DNA of 64,000 bases from Lytechinus variegatus (GCF_018143015.1 NC_054740.1:49772740-49836739), one strand, 5' to 3'. Shown: positions 32,795-44,681, counted from the stretch's first letter. Notes: a model not told the origin generated them from the sequence alone. A program made the numbers and translations.

Positions 32795-33282
32795 TAGGTT
32801 GCTGCCAACTGATCCCCAGTTCCAAGTACTTTAGCACTCGGAGTCATTTTCGCCGTAGGAGGAGCATCTTGGTTCTGAGCGTCAACCCACTGCTTGCATT
32901 CATTCTCCTTTCGTGATGAACGTTTGGAGGAATGTCTGGACGAAGTTGAACTTGAGGAGCCTACTTGTAGAGCTTTCATACGAATATGAGTTTCCTTCAT
33001 CAGTTCGGTGTGTTGCTCCTCAATCTCTTCGATTTTGTCAATACTGTCGTCATCCAGATTTAATGCCTCTTTAGTCTGGCTAAGAGACTCTTGCAGTGTC
33101 GATGCCCTATCTATAGATGCCTGTACTTCATCTCTCTCTTGTTTGATTACTAACATAAGTTCTTCATCAATGAGGGCAGCTCTCAGTTTGTTTGCCGCCT
33201 GTCGCCAAGTCCTTATCAGTGAGCGAAAGTGTCGTTCCTGCTGCTGATACTGCAGGCCCCTCTTGGAGTCATCGTCCGACAT
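32782..33282 (-). CDS. BEL/Pao gag, N-terminal coiled-coil segment
   Basis: The first ATG at 33282 lies about 150 bp inside the 5' LTR. The sequence is rich in Glu, Lys and Leu (EERDEVQASIDRAS-like heptads) consistent with a coiled coil, then a Ser-rich linker. No enzyme motif. The coding joins the DUF1759 segment after a one-base shift near 32790. Confidence 0.8.
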   Translation of the reverse strand: MSDDDSKRGLQYQQQERHFRSLIRTWRQAANKLRAALIDEELMLVIKQERDEVQASIDRASTLQESLSQTKEALNLDDDSIDKIEEIEEQHTELMKETHIRMKALQVGSSSSTSSRHSSKRSSRKENECKQWVDAQNQDAPPTAKMTPSAKVLGTGDQLAATYWTR

Positions 33283-33431
33283 CTTGTCCTTGTTGAAGAA
33301 TAACCTCTCAGCCTGAAGTTTTCACTGTAGTTGCAGCCAATCAATAAAACATAGCAGACATGCTTTTACAGGAGTAGTTTCGTTTATTGTCCTTTCCTTG
33401 ACTCCGTGAAAACTGTAATGAACAAAATACA

Positions 33432-34098
33432 CAGATGGAAGCCAATTAGTACCATGAAACTTGGCTAAGCTCTTTAAATTAGATGATATATCATTAATAA
33501 AGCTTCCTCAGGTCCATGCTATTATATATCTCTTATAACATCTCCATAAATAAAAAATGGGCATGACCCATGGGCATTTCAACACAATTGCCCTATCTGA
33601 CTATAACCTTAAATTGCCCCTTCTTTGTATTTCATTAATTATCCTAAACACTTCTATTATAGCTAAATGTTCACAAATTGACTAACTTCAATACTTGATT
33701 TATACAGGTCGATACTATATTCAACAATAAATCCATCCTTTTATCAAAGAAACTGTTTCATTAAGACTTTCGACCTTCGTAAACTATATAAACCAACATG
33801 AATTCTTATATGTGGGGCATGTAACACTACTCACATGTATGAGTGTAATCAACTAATGTTTGAACACATAAATGTCATAAAGGTACACATTATTTCTAAT
33901 AAATTATTCAATACGAGTGTAAACACTGACCTTCTTGCCACTATTTTGTCGTTTAGGATGACTGCAACTAAGGGATTACTTAGATTTTCTTCAATTCCAT
34001 GTAAATATCAGGCATTTTATGCCTATCATCAAAACTCAAGATGTGGTGCCGCAGATGGCGTCCTAACTTTTTCGTTATCTCGAAGTCACGCAGTTACA
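33432..34098 (-). repeat. BEL/Pao 5' LTR
   Basis: A near-copy of 24507-25174. It carries the promoter in the minus direction by position. A 93-residue plus-strand frame is shared with the other LTR and is not a gene. Confidence 0.9.
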
Positions 34099-34830
34099 CG
34101 GAGTATTTTCACCTAACCGTTGACCCCTGGTCCAAAATTTTCCCTATATTATAACCATGCAGCTATGTATGAATAAATTTGATATATCAAATTGTATTAG
34201 GCAGTACGTAAAAACATGGTATTTAGTAAATGTGGAAAAAATAGAGTAATTTCAGTATAAAATCATGCAAAACAAGCATTTCAAGGTGACCTTTGACCCT
34301 AACCTTTGACCTCATGTCCCAAAACATCCAAAGAGAATCTTATCAGGAAATACATAGGACCTACAATGTACATAACTTTCATGAAGATACAATTGTGTAC
34401 TTTCAGTTCTTTGAAAGAAATGGATTAAAAAGTGAAATTTTAGCATTTTCACCTGTCATTTGACCTCTGACCCCATGGCACAAAAACCTTCCCTACAGAT
34501 TATTTATTTGGTAATACATATGTACACTAAATTTCTTTAAAAATACATTCAGGCATTACAGAGATACATACGTACACATGTAAGGGCATGAAATACCAAA
34601 ATGTGAGCATTATGATCTTGAGGGATTCTGGCAGAGGCATAAAACTGTCAAGGGGTAGATGAGGATGTGCTCCTTCCCCCCCCCCCCACCCCGTACTTTT
34701 AGGGTTGACCAAAATAATACATTTGTATGTAGTACATATGTGTACATACCTACAGGCCACTTCCACGATGCAATCAAAGTGACGTAGGAAATCTTTCTCT
34801 GGGTATTACTTCCAGTACCAGGTACCAGTT
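34099..34830. other. Non-coding DNA with DR1-like motifs and a C-run
   Basis: TGACCTTTGACCCTAACCTTTGACC and TTTGACCTCTGACCCC occur at 34286-34310 and 34457-34480, related to the DR1-rich array family but not tandem here. A C-run lies at 34676-34689. No exon is seen. Confidence 0.45.
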
Positions 34831-37336
34831 CTACAGAATTCTGTAGCGCAGACTGATGAGGTGTCCAAAGCCATTGTATGGTTGTACAGCATGAAGGGGA
34901 TGAAAGTCAATCAAATTTCCAACTGCACAAAGTCCAAAGGAACGTGGCTGGTGAGGTGCTATCTCATACGCATGATAATGCCTTTTGTAGCCATTTGTGT
35001 CCCATTGCTCATACACGAGAACAACCACATTCTCAGTTACAACGACATGGCAGACTTTGCCAAACACAGGATCCCCAACTGGTGTCTTGGCTACAACAAC
35101 CATGACATTTGGCCTATATTCTGTCCCGAATGCCTTGCACCACTTGGCTACATACACATCATCATGCATTGCAATGTGAAGTTCATCTGAAAGAAGATCA
35201 GAAGCTTCAAGAGACATCACAAGCACTGATGAGCCTGGGCCTACTTCAGTATCTGTTTTCTTTTCACATTCATTGGCAAGTAGTTTGTAGCACAGCGCAA
35301 GCTGATGGCGAAATGCCAGAGTCTTCCCCATGTTCTGAAAGTTGCACGTTATATGAGACAGGCGTTTGGAGAAGTTATGATTTCCTTCAAAACGCATGGT
35401 CCAGAAGTTTTTGAGTGGCCCCACAGCTTTCATGGCATTGGGGTAGTGGGTCATAAAATGGTGTTTTGGCTTCAAGTGTCGTTCAGGGAATAGTTGTAGA
35501 AAGAGGTTATGATTGTCACTGATTAAATGCTTCAGATAGATGCAATCTTGCAGACTACAAAGAGGTGAAAATATGATGTCCATGCAGTCCAGAAGAACAA
35601 GGATGAGGTCCCAGTACCGGTTTTCTTCTGGTATGAGGTCTCCCAAAATCACAGAAATGTGTCTCATGAGACACCACATCTGGGCTGCACTTTGCCCAGT
35701 ACAACCATCCGGATGTATAAGTGCATGTTCTGTAAGGACAGTTGGCTTGTTCTTGCTGTCAGGGGCTCCATAGTTAAAACTGGTGATTCGGCTATTCACT
35801 GTTGTTAAGCTGAAATGTCCATCACTGATCAGCTTCTTGAGCACTAGCTTCAGTTCCAGAGGGCAAATCCCCTCAAGTAGGTCATGCATAATGTCTGGTA
35901 CTGCATTTGAAGTTACATGAAAATTGCTGATTGAATTCAGTGGGCTGTCAAGCTTTATTCCGGTTTCTTGGGGGTTATTGAGCGCTAGGTCTTCTACGAA
36001 CTGTTCTCTATTTCTCATCATTAGTCTATTCTCGGATAAGCAGGTCTTCGCTTCGTTACGGTGAATAGTGCATCTTCTGCAGAAGTGATTAGCTGTGAAT
36101 CCCTCTGTGAATCCCAGTACTCCATTTAGCCCAAGGTTATCCCCAACTACTTGCCCAAGGGCTACTTTGATATTTCCATGGTACCTCGTGGTTCTGATGT
36201 CAATTCCAACGTCTGCAAGCATATTGAGGTCATTGACTAGTGGCTCAAGTATGGTCCGATAACCATACAATTTGGCGTCACTGGCATTGTAGAACATGAC
36301 TAGGTATATCCTATCAAGTGAAGATCTCAGTTGGGGGTGGAGGTTTGCAAACGTGAAGTATACACCTCCTAGCTTGTGTGTCCCTGCCTTTGCTCCAAGG
36401 GGGTTGCATACCTCAAAGTCATCCAAATATAGAATCAATTTCAGAGTATATTGAGATGACAGAATGGGATCCTATTTGACATACGAACCATCATGAAAAT
36501 CCTCCATTAGACCATCATGTCGAGGTGTGTGTGCCATAATGCGATCAAATGTATCACCATGTTCCAGAATAAACTTCAGAAGGGGTTTCAGATGTACATA
36601 AGGAGGAGACACAGTATGCATAGACTGCATCACATTACCTGTAGACCTATTAAGTTTTTGATAATATGCAACTGCTAGAGGAATTTCACATGGCTACACA
36701 AACGAATCAAGATGCTGAAAATATTCAATCCGCTTGATTCTTGAATGGATGACTGCAGATATCAAATCTGTCCATGAGGGCCATATAATCTGCGTCATCA
36801 ACTGGAATATCCTTTGCTTCAGCAAATTGTTTGGTTTTTTCCTGCAAGAATGAAACGATATCTTCCACCAAATCTGCTGTCTCAGTAACCATTGTATCGA
36901 CAGATGAGTGGGCAATACTGCTAGATGTCAGCAGCTTTGACACTAACATAGCACACCTCCTTTCAATTTCCTCATGATCAAAGTCATCCCACATTTCCTG
37001 AAATTGCTCGTTTTCAATACGTTCATTGACATCCTGATGATCATGTATGTCTTCAGCATCCTCAATGTCATCCTCGATGTCTTCATGTTCAGGTATTACG
37101 TAGTTTTCTTCCGCTAATAAACCTCCAAGGGAATGGCTAGTCTGCAAATGTCTTTGAAACCTCCGAACATGTGTTTGAAATGTTCTTAAGCAGCCGTCTT
37201 GCCCACACCTTACAGTACTTGTAAACTGACGTCTAGTTTTGAATCCATGAACATTTTTCAGGTGCCAAATAAGATTAACAGAGTTTCCAGTTATAAGCTG
37301 GCCACACTTAAAGCACACATATCCCATTTTGTACAA
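34831..37336 (-). pseudogene. Transposase-like gene, copy 2 (near full length)
   Basis: This starts with two zinc-binding units (CFKCGQLI..HLKNVH and CGQDGCLRTF..HLQTSH), then an acidic linker, a Glu/Thr-rich helix related to copy 1 and the core motifs AVPDIMHDLLEG, SAAQMWCLMRHIS, LKPKHHFMTHYP and TMRFEGNHNF. Lesions: a frameshift near 36740, an in-frame TAG near 36700 and another TAG near 36477. The ATG at 37336 begins MYKMGYVCFKCG. I consider it EnSpm/CACTA-like, as for copy 1. The protein would bind DNA ends and catalyse transposition. The two copies are clearly homologous but diverged. Confidence 0.7.
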
Positions 37337-37420
37337 TACAGTCCTTCCGGCCCTGCTGAGTGGCTACACCTTTAATAATGGACACAGAAAAAGAACACAC
37401 TAGGAAAGATGTGCTCTTAA

Positions 37421-37798
37421 AGGGACTGTACAGTACTTGATGAGGTGGGGATTCATGTTTGAACATTCCTAAGTGAGATAATCCTCTTATGAAATATGAG
37501 AGAGCATGTAGTTTTAAGAAGGATTCAACATTTATTTGATGAATATTGGTTTCCAAATGGCCGAGATATCCCCAAAAAAGTGATAATAATTAAAGGCCAC
37601 AGGTCACGCCTTTTATTAGGATCTCTCTGTTTCACCTTGTTTTTGGATCGGCTATTTAAAAACCGATTTCATCAAATAAACTTTTGATACCCCATAGAAT
37701 TGCATGCTCTTTGACATCTTGATAATAGTGTGGTTTCTGAATATCTCACTAAAAGTTATAAGCTAAATCCTCACCTCGACGAGAACTGTACACACTCT
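37421..37798. mobile_element. 378 bp TTAA-flanked element
   Basis: TTAA borders lie at 37417-37420 and 37799-37802. The left end AGGGACTGTACAGTACTTGA and inverted right end AGAGTGTGTACAGTTCTCGT are similar over about 33 bp, including GAGGTGGGGATT / GAGGTGAGGATT. Non-coding. Confidence 0.75.
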
Positions 37799-37973
37799 TT
37801 AACTTTAATAATTTCCAATGTAACATAACTAAAGACCGGAAACATTTCCATATAATAAATTTAGTACCGGTATCAGGGTAAGTCCAAGATAAGGTTCCCT
37901 CAGAAGGCTACATTTCGTCTTTGCTCAATATTGACATGTTTGACCAGTATCATTTTGAAGCTTATGAGGTTAA

Positions 37974-38326
37974 AGGGGATGTCTAGTAACTGATCAGTGG
38001 GAATCAGTTGGAATGCTTGGGGATGATTGTTCCAATTCTTGGATTCATTTTAGAGTACTTACCATATATTTGTGTGTAAATTATTTGCTTTAGAATGGTT
38101 TGAGTCTCATATTCAAGTAATGTGCAGTTTGATGCCCCGTCACTGTACAGGCATGCTAACCTGGAAACATGAAACTGTACATTACATGAATATGAGACCA
38201 TTCTGAAGCGAACAATTTTCACACAATACATTACATAATGTACTCTTTAATGAATCCTGCAATGATTGGAACAATCATCCCCAGCATTCCCACTGATTCT
38301 CACTGATCAGTTACTAGCCATTTCCT
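37974..38326. mobile_element. 353 bp TTAA-flanked palindromic element
   Basis: TTAA borders lie at 37970-37973 and 38327-38330. The ends are AGGGGATGTCTAGTAACTGA and, inverted, AGGAAATGGCTAGTAACTGA. The two halves pair along most of the length (for example TCATATTCAAGTAATGT with ACATTACATGAATATGA). Non-coding. Confidence 0.8.
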
Positions 38327-38399
38327 TTAAGTTTCGATTTCTATGGAAGAAAAGAAAAACTTATGTTATCAAAAATGTAGCATTTTGTAGCCAATGTAC

Positions 38400-39415
38400 A
38401 ATATAGGTCAAAAATCGAGGTCAAAGAAGTCAAAGGTCAAAATTCTGTGTACGAGTTTTGAAGCCCTCACCTACACTGAAAAGATAACTTTGTCAATTGA
38501 AAAATATAAATTTGTCATTAATGTGGTTTAATTTAACAAATTAATAAATTTGTCATGCCAAAGATTTGTCATTATAGATTTGTCATGCACCATAACATGA
38601 CGAATTTTGATTTGTCATGAAAAGTGGTCTAATTTGACAAACCTTTTTCAAAGTTTGTCATTACAACATTTTAATTCCTCATTCTCATTTTTCAATTTGT
38701 TTTTTTCATTCAACAATTTGTAATGCATTTTGACGTTAATTTGTCATGTAATAGTCAGAAAGCACACCTGTCATAAACAAACAAATACAGATAGTTAATA
38801 TTTTTGTAAGTTTTAATAGAACCTCGAAATTTCTGAGGAAACAAATTCAAAATACATCAACTCCAGTCAACACTTGCCAGCAAGTAACATTTTATGAAAT
38901 ATTTACTAAAATTCACTGCAAAGTCAAAATACTCTGCATTAAGGATGTTAATCTCCTTTGCAGTCTGATCGATAATTCTGCCATCACAGTATGAGTGTCA
39001 AGCAGACTGCGAAGGAGATTAGCAAACACTCCTATAAGAACAACAAACAATCTTCATCCTGACAACAAATCTTTTCAATTACCAGTAATAACCATTGCAA
39101 CAAATTCAGTTACAAACCTAGCCTACATCAAATTCACTATAATGTCAAAATACTCCGCATTAGGGATATAGAGAAGTTTTAGCAAATCTCCTTCGCAGTC
39201 TGATTGAGACTCCTGCTGTCACAGTATGAGTGTTAAGCAGGCTGCGAAGGAGAAAAGCTAGAACATCTCGATATATTCTTAAGAGCAACAAGCAATCTTC
39301 GTCATGACAACAAATTCTTTTCAGTTACCACTACTGTATAACAATTGCAACAAATTCAGTTCGAACAATTAGGGCCTACGGTACATCAAACTCACTAAAA
39401 ATGTCAAAATACTTT
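38400..39415. repeat. TTTGTCAT-rich region and a 237 bp tandem duplication
   Basis: From 38490 to 38750 the word TTTGTCAT/AATTTGTCATG recurs many times. From 38928 a unit of about 237 bp (AAAATACTCTGCATTA..., with a small hairpin GGAGATT...) repeats at 39165 and partly again at 39400 and 39848. Non-coding. Confidence 0.65.
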
Positions 39416-39423
39416 GCATTAAC

Positions 39424-39681
39424 CTGGGGCATATGCATTGCAGGGGGTGCGGGGTGTGCGTTCGCAAAATGCGAAAGGTCTACTTTTGTGCGTCTGCGTT
39501 AATCAATCGCCCTTTTTGTACATTTGAAAACGAAAATTGGGTTGTCAAATTGCCGCCCCCCCTAGCTCTTTTTTGGTCGATAATTAAACATAAATGTGGT
39601 ATATTCAGGAAAATTTAGCAAAAAGTCCACTTTCCAAAACTTCACCCCCTCCCCCCAAAAAAAATCCTGCATATGCCCCTG
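39424..39681. mobile_element. hAT-type non-autonomous element with 8 bp duplication
   Basis: Inverted ends CTGGGGCATATGCA and TGCATATGCCCCTG bound a 258 bp element. The 8 bp GCATTAAC is present on both sides (39416-39423 and 39682-39689), which is the usual target-site length for hAT transposases. It interrupts the tandem repeat described above. Confidence 0.85.
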
Positions 39682-39689
39682 GCATTAAC

Positions 39690-40752
39690 TTCCTGACATC
39701 AAATGCAATAACCAGTACCATGCAACAATTGCATCAAATTCAATAATATCAAAATATAAAATTTTGTGTTTTTGTTTGACAAAACCAACTGATTTTTGTC
39801 AAACAAAAACAACAAATTTGATGATTTATTACAAACCTGACGAATCAAAATACTTTCCATTAAGAGTTGAAAATCATTCCAAAAGCACAATAAAATGCTG
39901 GACAACTTTAACAAAAAAAGAGAAATTTCCTTGATCCAAGGCCATTAAAGAATGAAAATCCCTCTTTAGTGTTTCAGTCTTTTTGGAACTGTATTTACTG
40001 TTTTTGTTCTTTCTTCCTTGAAAGTGAGAGCCCACTTGCCACTTACCATTTCACATTTAGAGAGCAAAACATTTTAGCTATACACAATGCCAGTCAATAA
40101 CTGCCAACATTGATAGTCTAAAATCATCAAATTGAAAAGATGGAGATTTTTTCCTATGAATTTATATATAAAATGTTTGAACTTTAAGATTAAATTAACC
40201 ATCATGAAGATTTTCAAAAATCTGAACTATCCAGAATTTTTAGTTTGAAAGCTCAAAAATCTGAATATTTGGCAGGTATGTACAACTACTGCACTTTGTA
40301 GAAAACACATTTACGTCGAGACCAAAACTAATGGCCAATCAAGTTTTAAAATATTGTCCTTTTGTTTGACTTGTTCACAATACTATTTTTTCTTTTCTTT
40401 TTTTCAAGCATATTTTAAAAAACAATTTTGCATTCAGCTGGTGCAATAACATAAACAAGGCAGTTCTTTAACCAGTACAGGTTAATATGAGAGAATCTTT
40501 ATGCAGTTGGTGAGGCTACCTCACAGTACAATGTATATTCAAAAGCTTGCAAGCTACACTTTGGCATCTGTCCATCAGGCCAACCCCAGCAATTATGCAA
40601 GGATTCTTTGTACAGGAGATTTGAGAGTCGACATTGATTATGTGTACAAAAGTTCCCACATAAATATAAAGAAGATACAAGACCTTGCACTATGTTTTCT
40701 CAGGAATGGAGCTCATGAGATATTCAGATTTTCCTGTGAGTAAACGAAGTGT
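39690..40752. other. Non-coding DNA
   Basis: This includes a decayed continuation of the tandem repeat and a short inverted pair TTTGTTTGACAAAACC/TTTTTGTCAAACAAAA at 39770-39810. No exon is seen. Confidence 0.4.
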
Positions 40753-40758
40753 GAATAT

Positions 40759-41778
40759 TATGGAAGCTTAAAAGTGCCACCGAGATGTTGAGATAATTAT
40801 CTTGGGAAGTCGACATCATGATAGCAAAAGATCAGATGACGATATCCCGGATCTCATCATGTCGACATCTTTTAGAAGAGATGATCAAATGACAAGATCC
40901 CGTCATGTCGACATCTTGTAGAAGAGATGATGAGATGACAAGATCCCGGATCTCGTCATGTCGACATCTTTTTGAATAGATGATCAGATGACAAGATCCC
41001 GGATCTCATCATGTCAACATCCTTTAGAAGAGATGATCAGATTACAAGATCTTCGATTCATGATCATGTCATCTGATCATCTCTTCTATAAGATGTAGAC
41101 ATGACGAGTTACGAGATCGTGACATCTAATCATCTCTTCCACTGGATGTAGACATGACGAGATAGAAGATCTTGTCATCTGATCATCTATTCTACAAGAT
41201 GTTGGCATGACGAGATCCGGGATCTTGTCATCTGATCATCTCTTCTACAAGATGTCGACATGACGAGATCTGGGATCTTGTCATCTGATCATCTCTTCTA
41301 CAAGATGTCGACATGACGAGATCTGGGATCTTGTCATCTGATCATCTATTCTACAAGATGTTGGCATGACGAGATCCGGGATCTTGTCATCTGATCATCT
41401 CTTCTACAAGATGTCGACATGACGAGATCTGGGATCTTGTCATCTGATCATCTCTTCTACAAGATGTTGGCATGACGAGATCCGGGATCTTGTCATCTGA
41501 TCATCTCTTCTACAAGATGTCGACATGACGAGATCCGGGATCTTGTCATCTGATCATTTCTTCTACAAGATGTCGACATGACGAGATTTAGGATCTTGTC
41601 ATCTGATCTTTTCTAAAAGATGTCGACATGAGATCCGGGATCATGTCATCTGATCATCTCTTCTGAAAGATGTGGACATGTGAGATCCAGGATCTCGTCA
41701 TCTGATCTTTTGCTATCATGATGTCGACTTCCCAAGATATTTATCTCAACATCTCGGTGGCACTTTTAAGCTTCCATA
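40759..41778. mobile_element. Giant foldback element, copy 1 (TATGGAAGCTT family)
   Basis: The 1020 bp element starts TATGGAAGCTTAAAAGTGCC and ends with its complement. Inside, 53 bp units (GATCCCGGATCTCGTCATGT... type) are arranged head to tail in one direction, then in the opposite direction, so the whole element folds into one long hairpin. A 6 bp duplication (GAATAT) borders it at 40753-40758 and 41779-41784. No coding sequence. It resembles the long inverted-terminal-repeat TU transposons described from sea urchin, but those have 8 bp duplications, so it may be a different family. Confidence 0.85.
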
Positions 41779-41970
41779 GAATATGCTTCATCAAGTGTGT
41801 GAGCCATCTCCATCTACTATGCTCTGAATGAGACTTTAAACTTTCTTTTTCGAATCTCTTTTAAAAAATCACAATTTATCAATACATACTTACAATCTTT
41901 AAACTTGTATTAATTTTAACCTAAAGGGCATGCCTGTGTGACTTTAAAAACAGCTGTTCCATGACTTCAG

Positions 41971-42248
41971 TTACTTCCCTTGTTTGGAGGGCACTTTCTT
42001 CTTCAACTTGTTGAGAAGGTTGATAACAGATTTATCAACAGGATATGCATCTTTCACCTGAAGAATTCCAAGTTGGCAAAACTCAAGAATTTTCATGACT
42101 GATGGCTCGTAGGCCAAATGAAAAACGTAGAAACCAGCTACGTAACAAGCCAATGCATGCACTTTATCCTGGACTTGACAGACTCTTTGCTCCTCCAGAA
42201 CAAGCTCATATGATTCCTCTTGATTGCCGGATACACGTATTACATGGG
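41971..42248 (-). CDS. Candidate last exon of a PB1-family-like gene
   Basis: The translated exon carries ESYELVLEEQRVCQVQDKVH, then ALACYVAGFYVFHLAYEPSV and a Lys-rich end stopping at TAA (41973-41971). The pattern (a Val-Leu-Glu strand, then a long aromatic helix with YVF-x-L-x-Y) fits the C-terminus of animal families that start with a PB1-like domain and a Y-P-T helix. An alternative acceptor at 42262 brings in-frame stops, so I used an AG at 42250. The exon is out of phase with the candidate exon at 42853-42923, so the gene may be broken. Confidence 0.5.
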
Positions 42249-42852
42249 CTTCATATCAACCTGTCAATGAAAAACAGTAACAAGAGTTTCTTATTCAATG
42301 CATGTGGTTTAGCTTCTCAAGAAGAAATATGTTTGTTTTTTTAAGAAACTTGGCCCACCATTATGGGACATTGGGTGGGCGGAGTTTTATAAAAAAAAAT
42401 TATAAGATTTCTTAGCAAGCAACACACAATATTTTTCACCCTTCTTGGATTGAAACATTTCTCTCTTCTCTTTTCAAATAACATTAATAAGATGGCATAT
42501 AAATAACTCTGATAAAATGTAAAACTAACAAAATTCCACCACTCAGAATATATTCAGCTTTGTTTGGTGCTGTAATGTGCAACTGCATGCTAGTGGGCTG
42601 AATGGAATGTTGTGTTATCACACATAACATGCATGTAAATCTCAAGTACCTGATCACATAATACCAGTGTACTTTGTGATAAACATGATAAACACAACCC
42701 ACCAGTTGGCTCAGCAGTCTGAAGTTGTAGAGCGGAGTGGAAAAGAATGCTAAAATATGATTCTTACATGTAGGTTTTGGCTTTATGAAACTTATAATCT
42801 AGTCCATGTCAATGTTGTAAAATTACTTCAAACTGGTTATGCGGTACCATAC
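42249..42852. other. Intron-like DNA
   Basis: About 600 bp of AT-rich DNA without a recognised exon. Confidence 0.4.
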
Positions 42853-42923
42853 CTTGTCACTTGAGAAGAATACATCACCCAGGTCTTCCTTGAAGAAGGT
42901 TGGTAGGATCTGTATGGCAATTT
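42853..42923 (-). CDS. Candidate internal exon of the same gene
   Basis: A 71 bp segment lies between GATTCTAG and GACAAG|GTATGG, with one open frame encoding IAIQILPTFFKEDLGDVFFS then SDK. It has the hydrophobic helix followed by an aspartate-rich loop typical of this family (I-L-P-x-L-F-x...). It starts in phase 1 and ends in phase 0. Confidence 0.5.
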
Positions 42924-44542
42924 CTAGAATCAGATTAAGAAATGTCAATAATTTAAATAATGCACCATGTTTTTAATTCAAAACAGAAGCTTGTATTCTG
43001 CAAGTTGGAATCCAACATTGATTATACCACCACGTTACCACCGCAATGTTTAGATCATGTATGGATTGAAGGGACTGAAGTTCTGAGCTGTAATTTTGCT
43101 CAAAACTAATGAATAGCTTTTGCCTTCAGCCTTGATTCTCATGATACCAGTTTGCAAAAATCAAGTTTGATTCACACATAAAGTTGTCTACAAGAATCTA
43201 TAAGCGAATCAATTAGCACCAAATTTCTGGCCCTGCCAACGATTCCAAATTTAAATACCAACATGCTTCATAACTAACATCTGACTCTTAAAGCTCAAAT
43301 TATTGAAAGATAGAAAAGAAAAAACCCAAATTCAATGAAGAATTATCTCAGAATATCGGCTTAAAAAATGACCACAAATGGACAGGAGTTCAACACTTTT
43401 AGGCAGGCATTAGAGACAAACTCATGAATTGTTGGACATTGATACACATCCATTTTACATCAAGTGACTATGCCAAGTGTGAGTGTAAAATGGTTGCATG
43501 CCTTTGTCAGCATAAATTTGGTTGCCTGAAGGGGTTCGAACTTCAATTCTTAAAGTGTATTTACAGTTTCCTTTTATCATGTGTGGCACCCTGGAATGAA
43601 GAGAAAATTATCCATTGTAATAAGGGAGTAATGTTACAAATTATTTTTCCATTGTACAGTGCGTCCCAGAAAAAACGAAACCGAGATTTAGCGATTATTT
43701 ATCATAACTTAATCATAAATAAAATAGACAAATGACCTATCAATGTAAAGCTTAGAATCTCTTCTTTCATCTGGTATTACTTAGATTATTCCTCATTCAC
43801 GCATGAGTGAGTAAAAACAATTCGAAGAGAGGACGCCAAAAACTCACTTGGCGGGGGGTATCTGAATTTCAAAAAGAAAATCACATGACTAAAAAGTTCA
43901 ATATCTGCTCTTTTCTTTGATACCTCAATAATAGAAAATGGTCGAGAATTAAAAAAGTTATGATCCCTCAAAATAATGCTTGTATTTCCCTAATTTCATG
44001 AAATAAACCTGTTTTCACCGGTTTCCCACAGAAGCTATCGCACGGTAACAAAAGACTTCATGCATGGCTAATCGTTTACAAAACGGAGTGTCGAGTGAGT
44101 TTGAACGCTAGCCTGTAAAACCTCTTCATTTTCTGAAATTATTGAAATTCAAGCCTTATTTCAAATAACCAGAACTTTGTTATTTCTTGACCATTTTCTG
44201 TAATTGAGGTATCAAATTAAAGAGCAGATATTGAACTTTTAAAAAATGTGGTTTTCTTTTTAAAACACAGATACGGCCCGCCAAGTGACTTTTTGGTATC
44301 CCCTTTTCAAATTGTTTTTGCTCATTCATGCGGGAATGAGAAATAATCTAAGTAATACCGGATGAAAGAGGAGATTCTAAGCTTTACATTGATAGGTCAT
44401 TTGTCTATTTTATTTATGATTAAGTCATGATAAATCATCACTAAATCTCGGTTTCGTTTTTTCTGGGACGCACTGTATAACATTTTGGGTTTTTAATGTG
44501 TGATGTTATGAACAAATTAAAAATATCCGAATAACAGAATAC
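42924..44542. other. Intron-like DNA with a palindromic mariner-type element
   Basis: Most of this interval is the 819 bp element at 43657-44475. The rest is AT-rich and shows no exon. Confidence 0.5.
43657..44475. mobile_element. 819 bp TA-flanked element with ~300 bp terminal inverted repeats
   Basis: The two ends are complementary over about 300 bp, starting CAGTGCGTCCCAGAAAAAAC and including TTTGGCGGGCC-like and TTCAATATCTGCTCTTTT blocks, leaving a short core. TA lies on both sides (43655-43656 and 44476-44477), as for mariner/Tc1. Arms differ by scattered substitutions. Its ends share the CAGTGCG start with the element at 29740-30722. Confidence 0.9.
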
Positions 44543-44681
44543 CTTCTTTACTTCCGGGAACTGACATCTTTCTTGGCTCATTTGCATCTATCTTTGTGAA
44601 GTCCAGAAAGGGGTTCTGCCAGTCTTTGTAGTCCTTGGTTGAACAGTGTGATTAGGTCCTCACCATAAATCCTGCGAAACT
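44543..44681 (-). CDS. Candidate exon, frameshifted, of a PB1-family-like gene
   Basis: A 139 bp segment lies between TTCTTGCAG and GAAG|GTATTC. It starts FRRIYGEDLITLF in one frame and continues TKDYKDWQNPFLDFTKIDAN in the next frame, so there is a one-base shift near 44650. Both halves look like true coding sequence, which makes this a damaged exon or a sequencing indel. It is upstream of the exon at 42853 on the same strand. Confidence 0.45.

Larger units (their letters stand above)
24507..34098 (-). mobile_element. BEL/Pao LTR retrotransposon
   Basis: Two direct repeats of about 667 bp flank an internal region coding, on the minus strand and in order, gag, protease, reverse transcriptase, RNase H and integrase. 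This order and the DUF1759/DUF1758-type gag-protease define BEL/Pao. The LTRs are almost identical, so insertion is fairly recent, yet the coding region has at least four frame changes and one in-frame TAG. A mariner-type element splits the reverse transcriptase. No 5 bp flanking duplication is visible (GCGTG left, CGGAG right), suggesting recombination or decay at one end. Confidence 0.9.
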
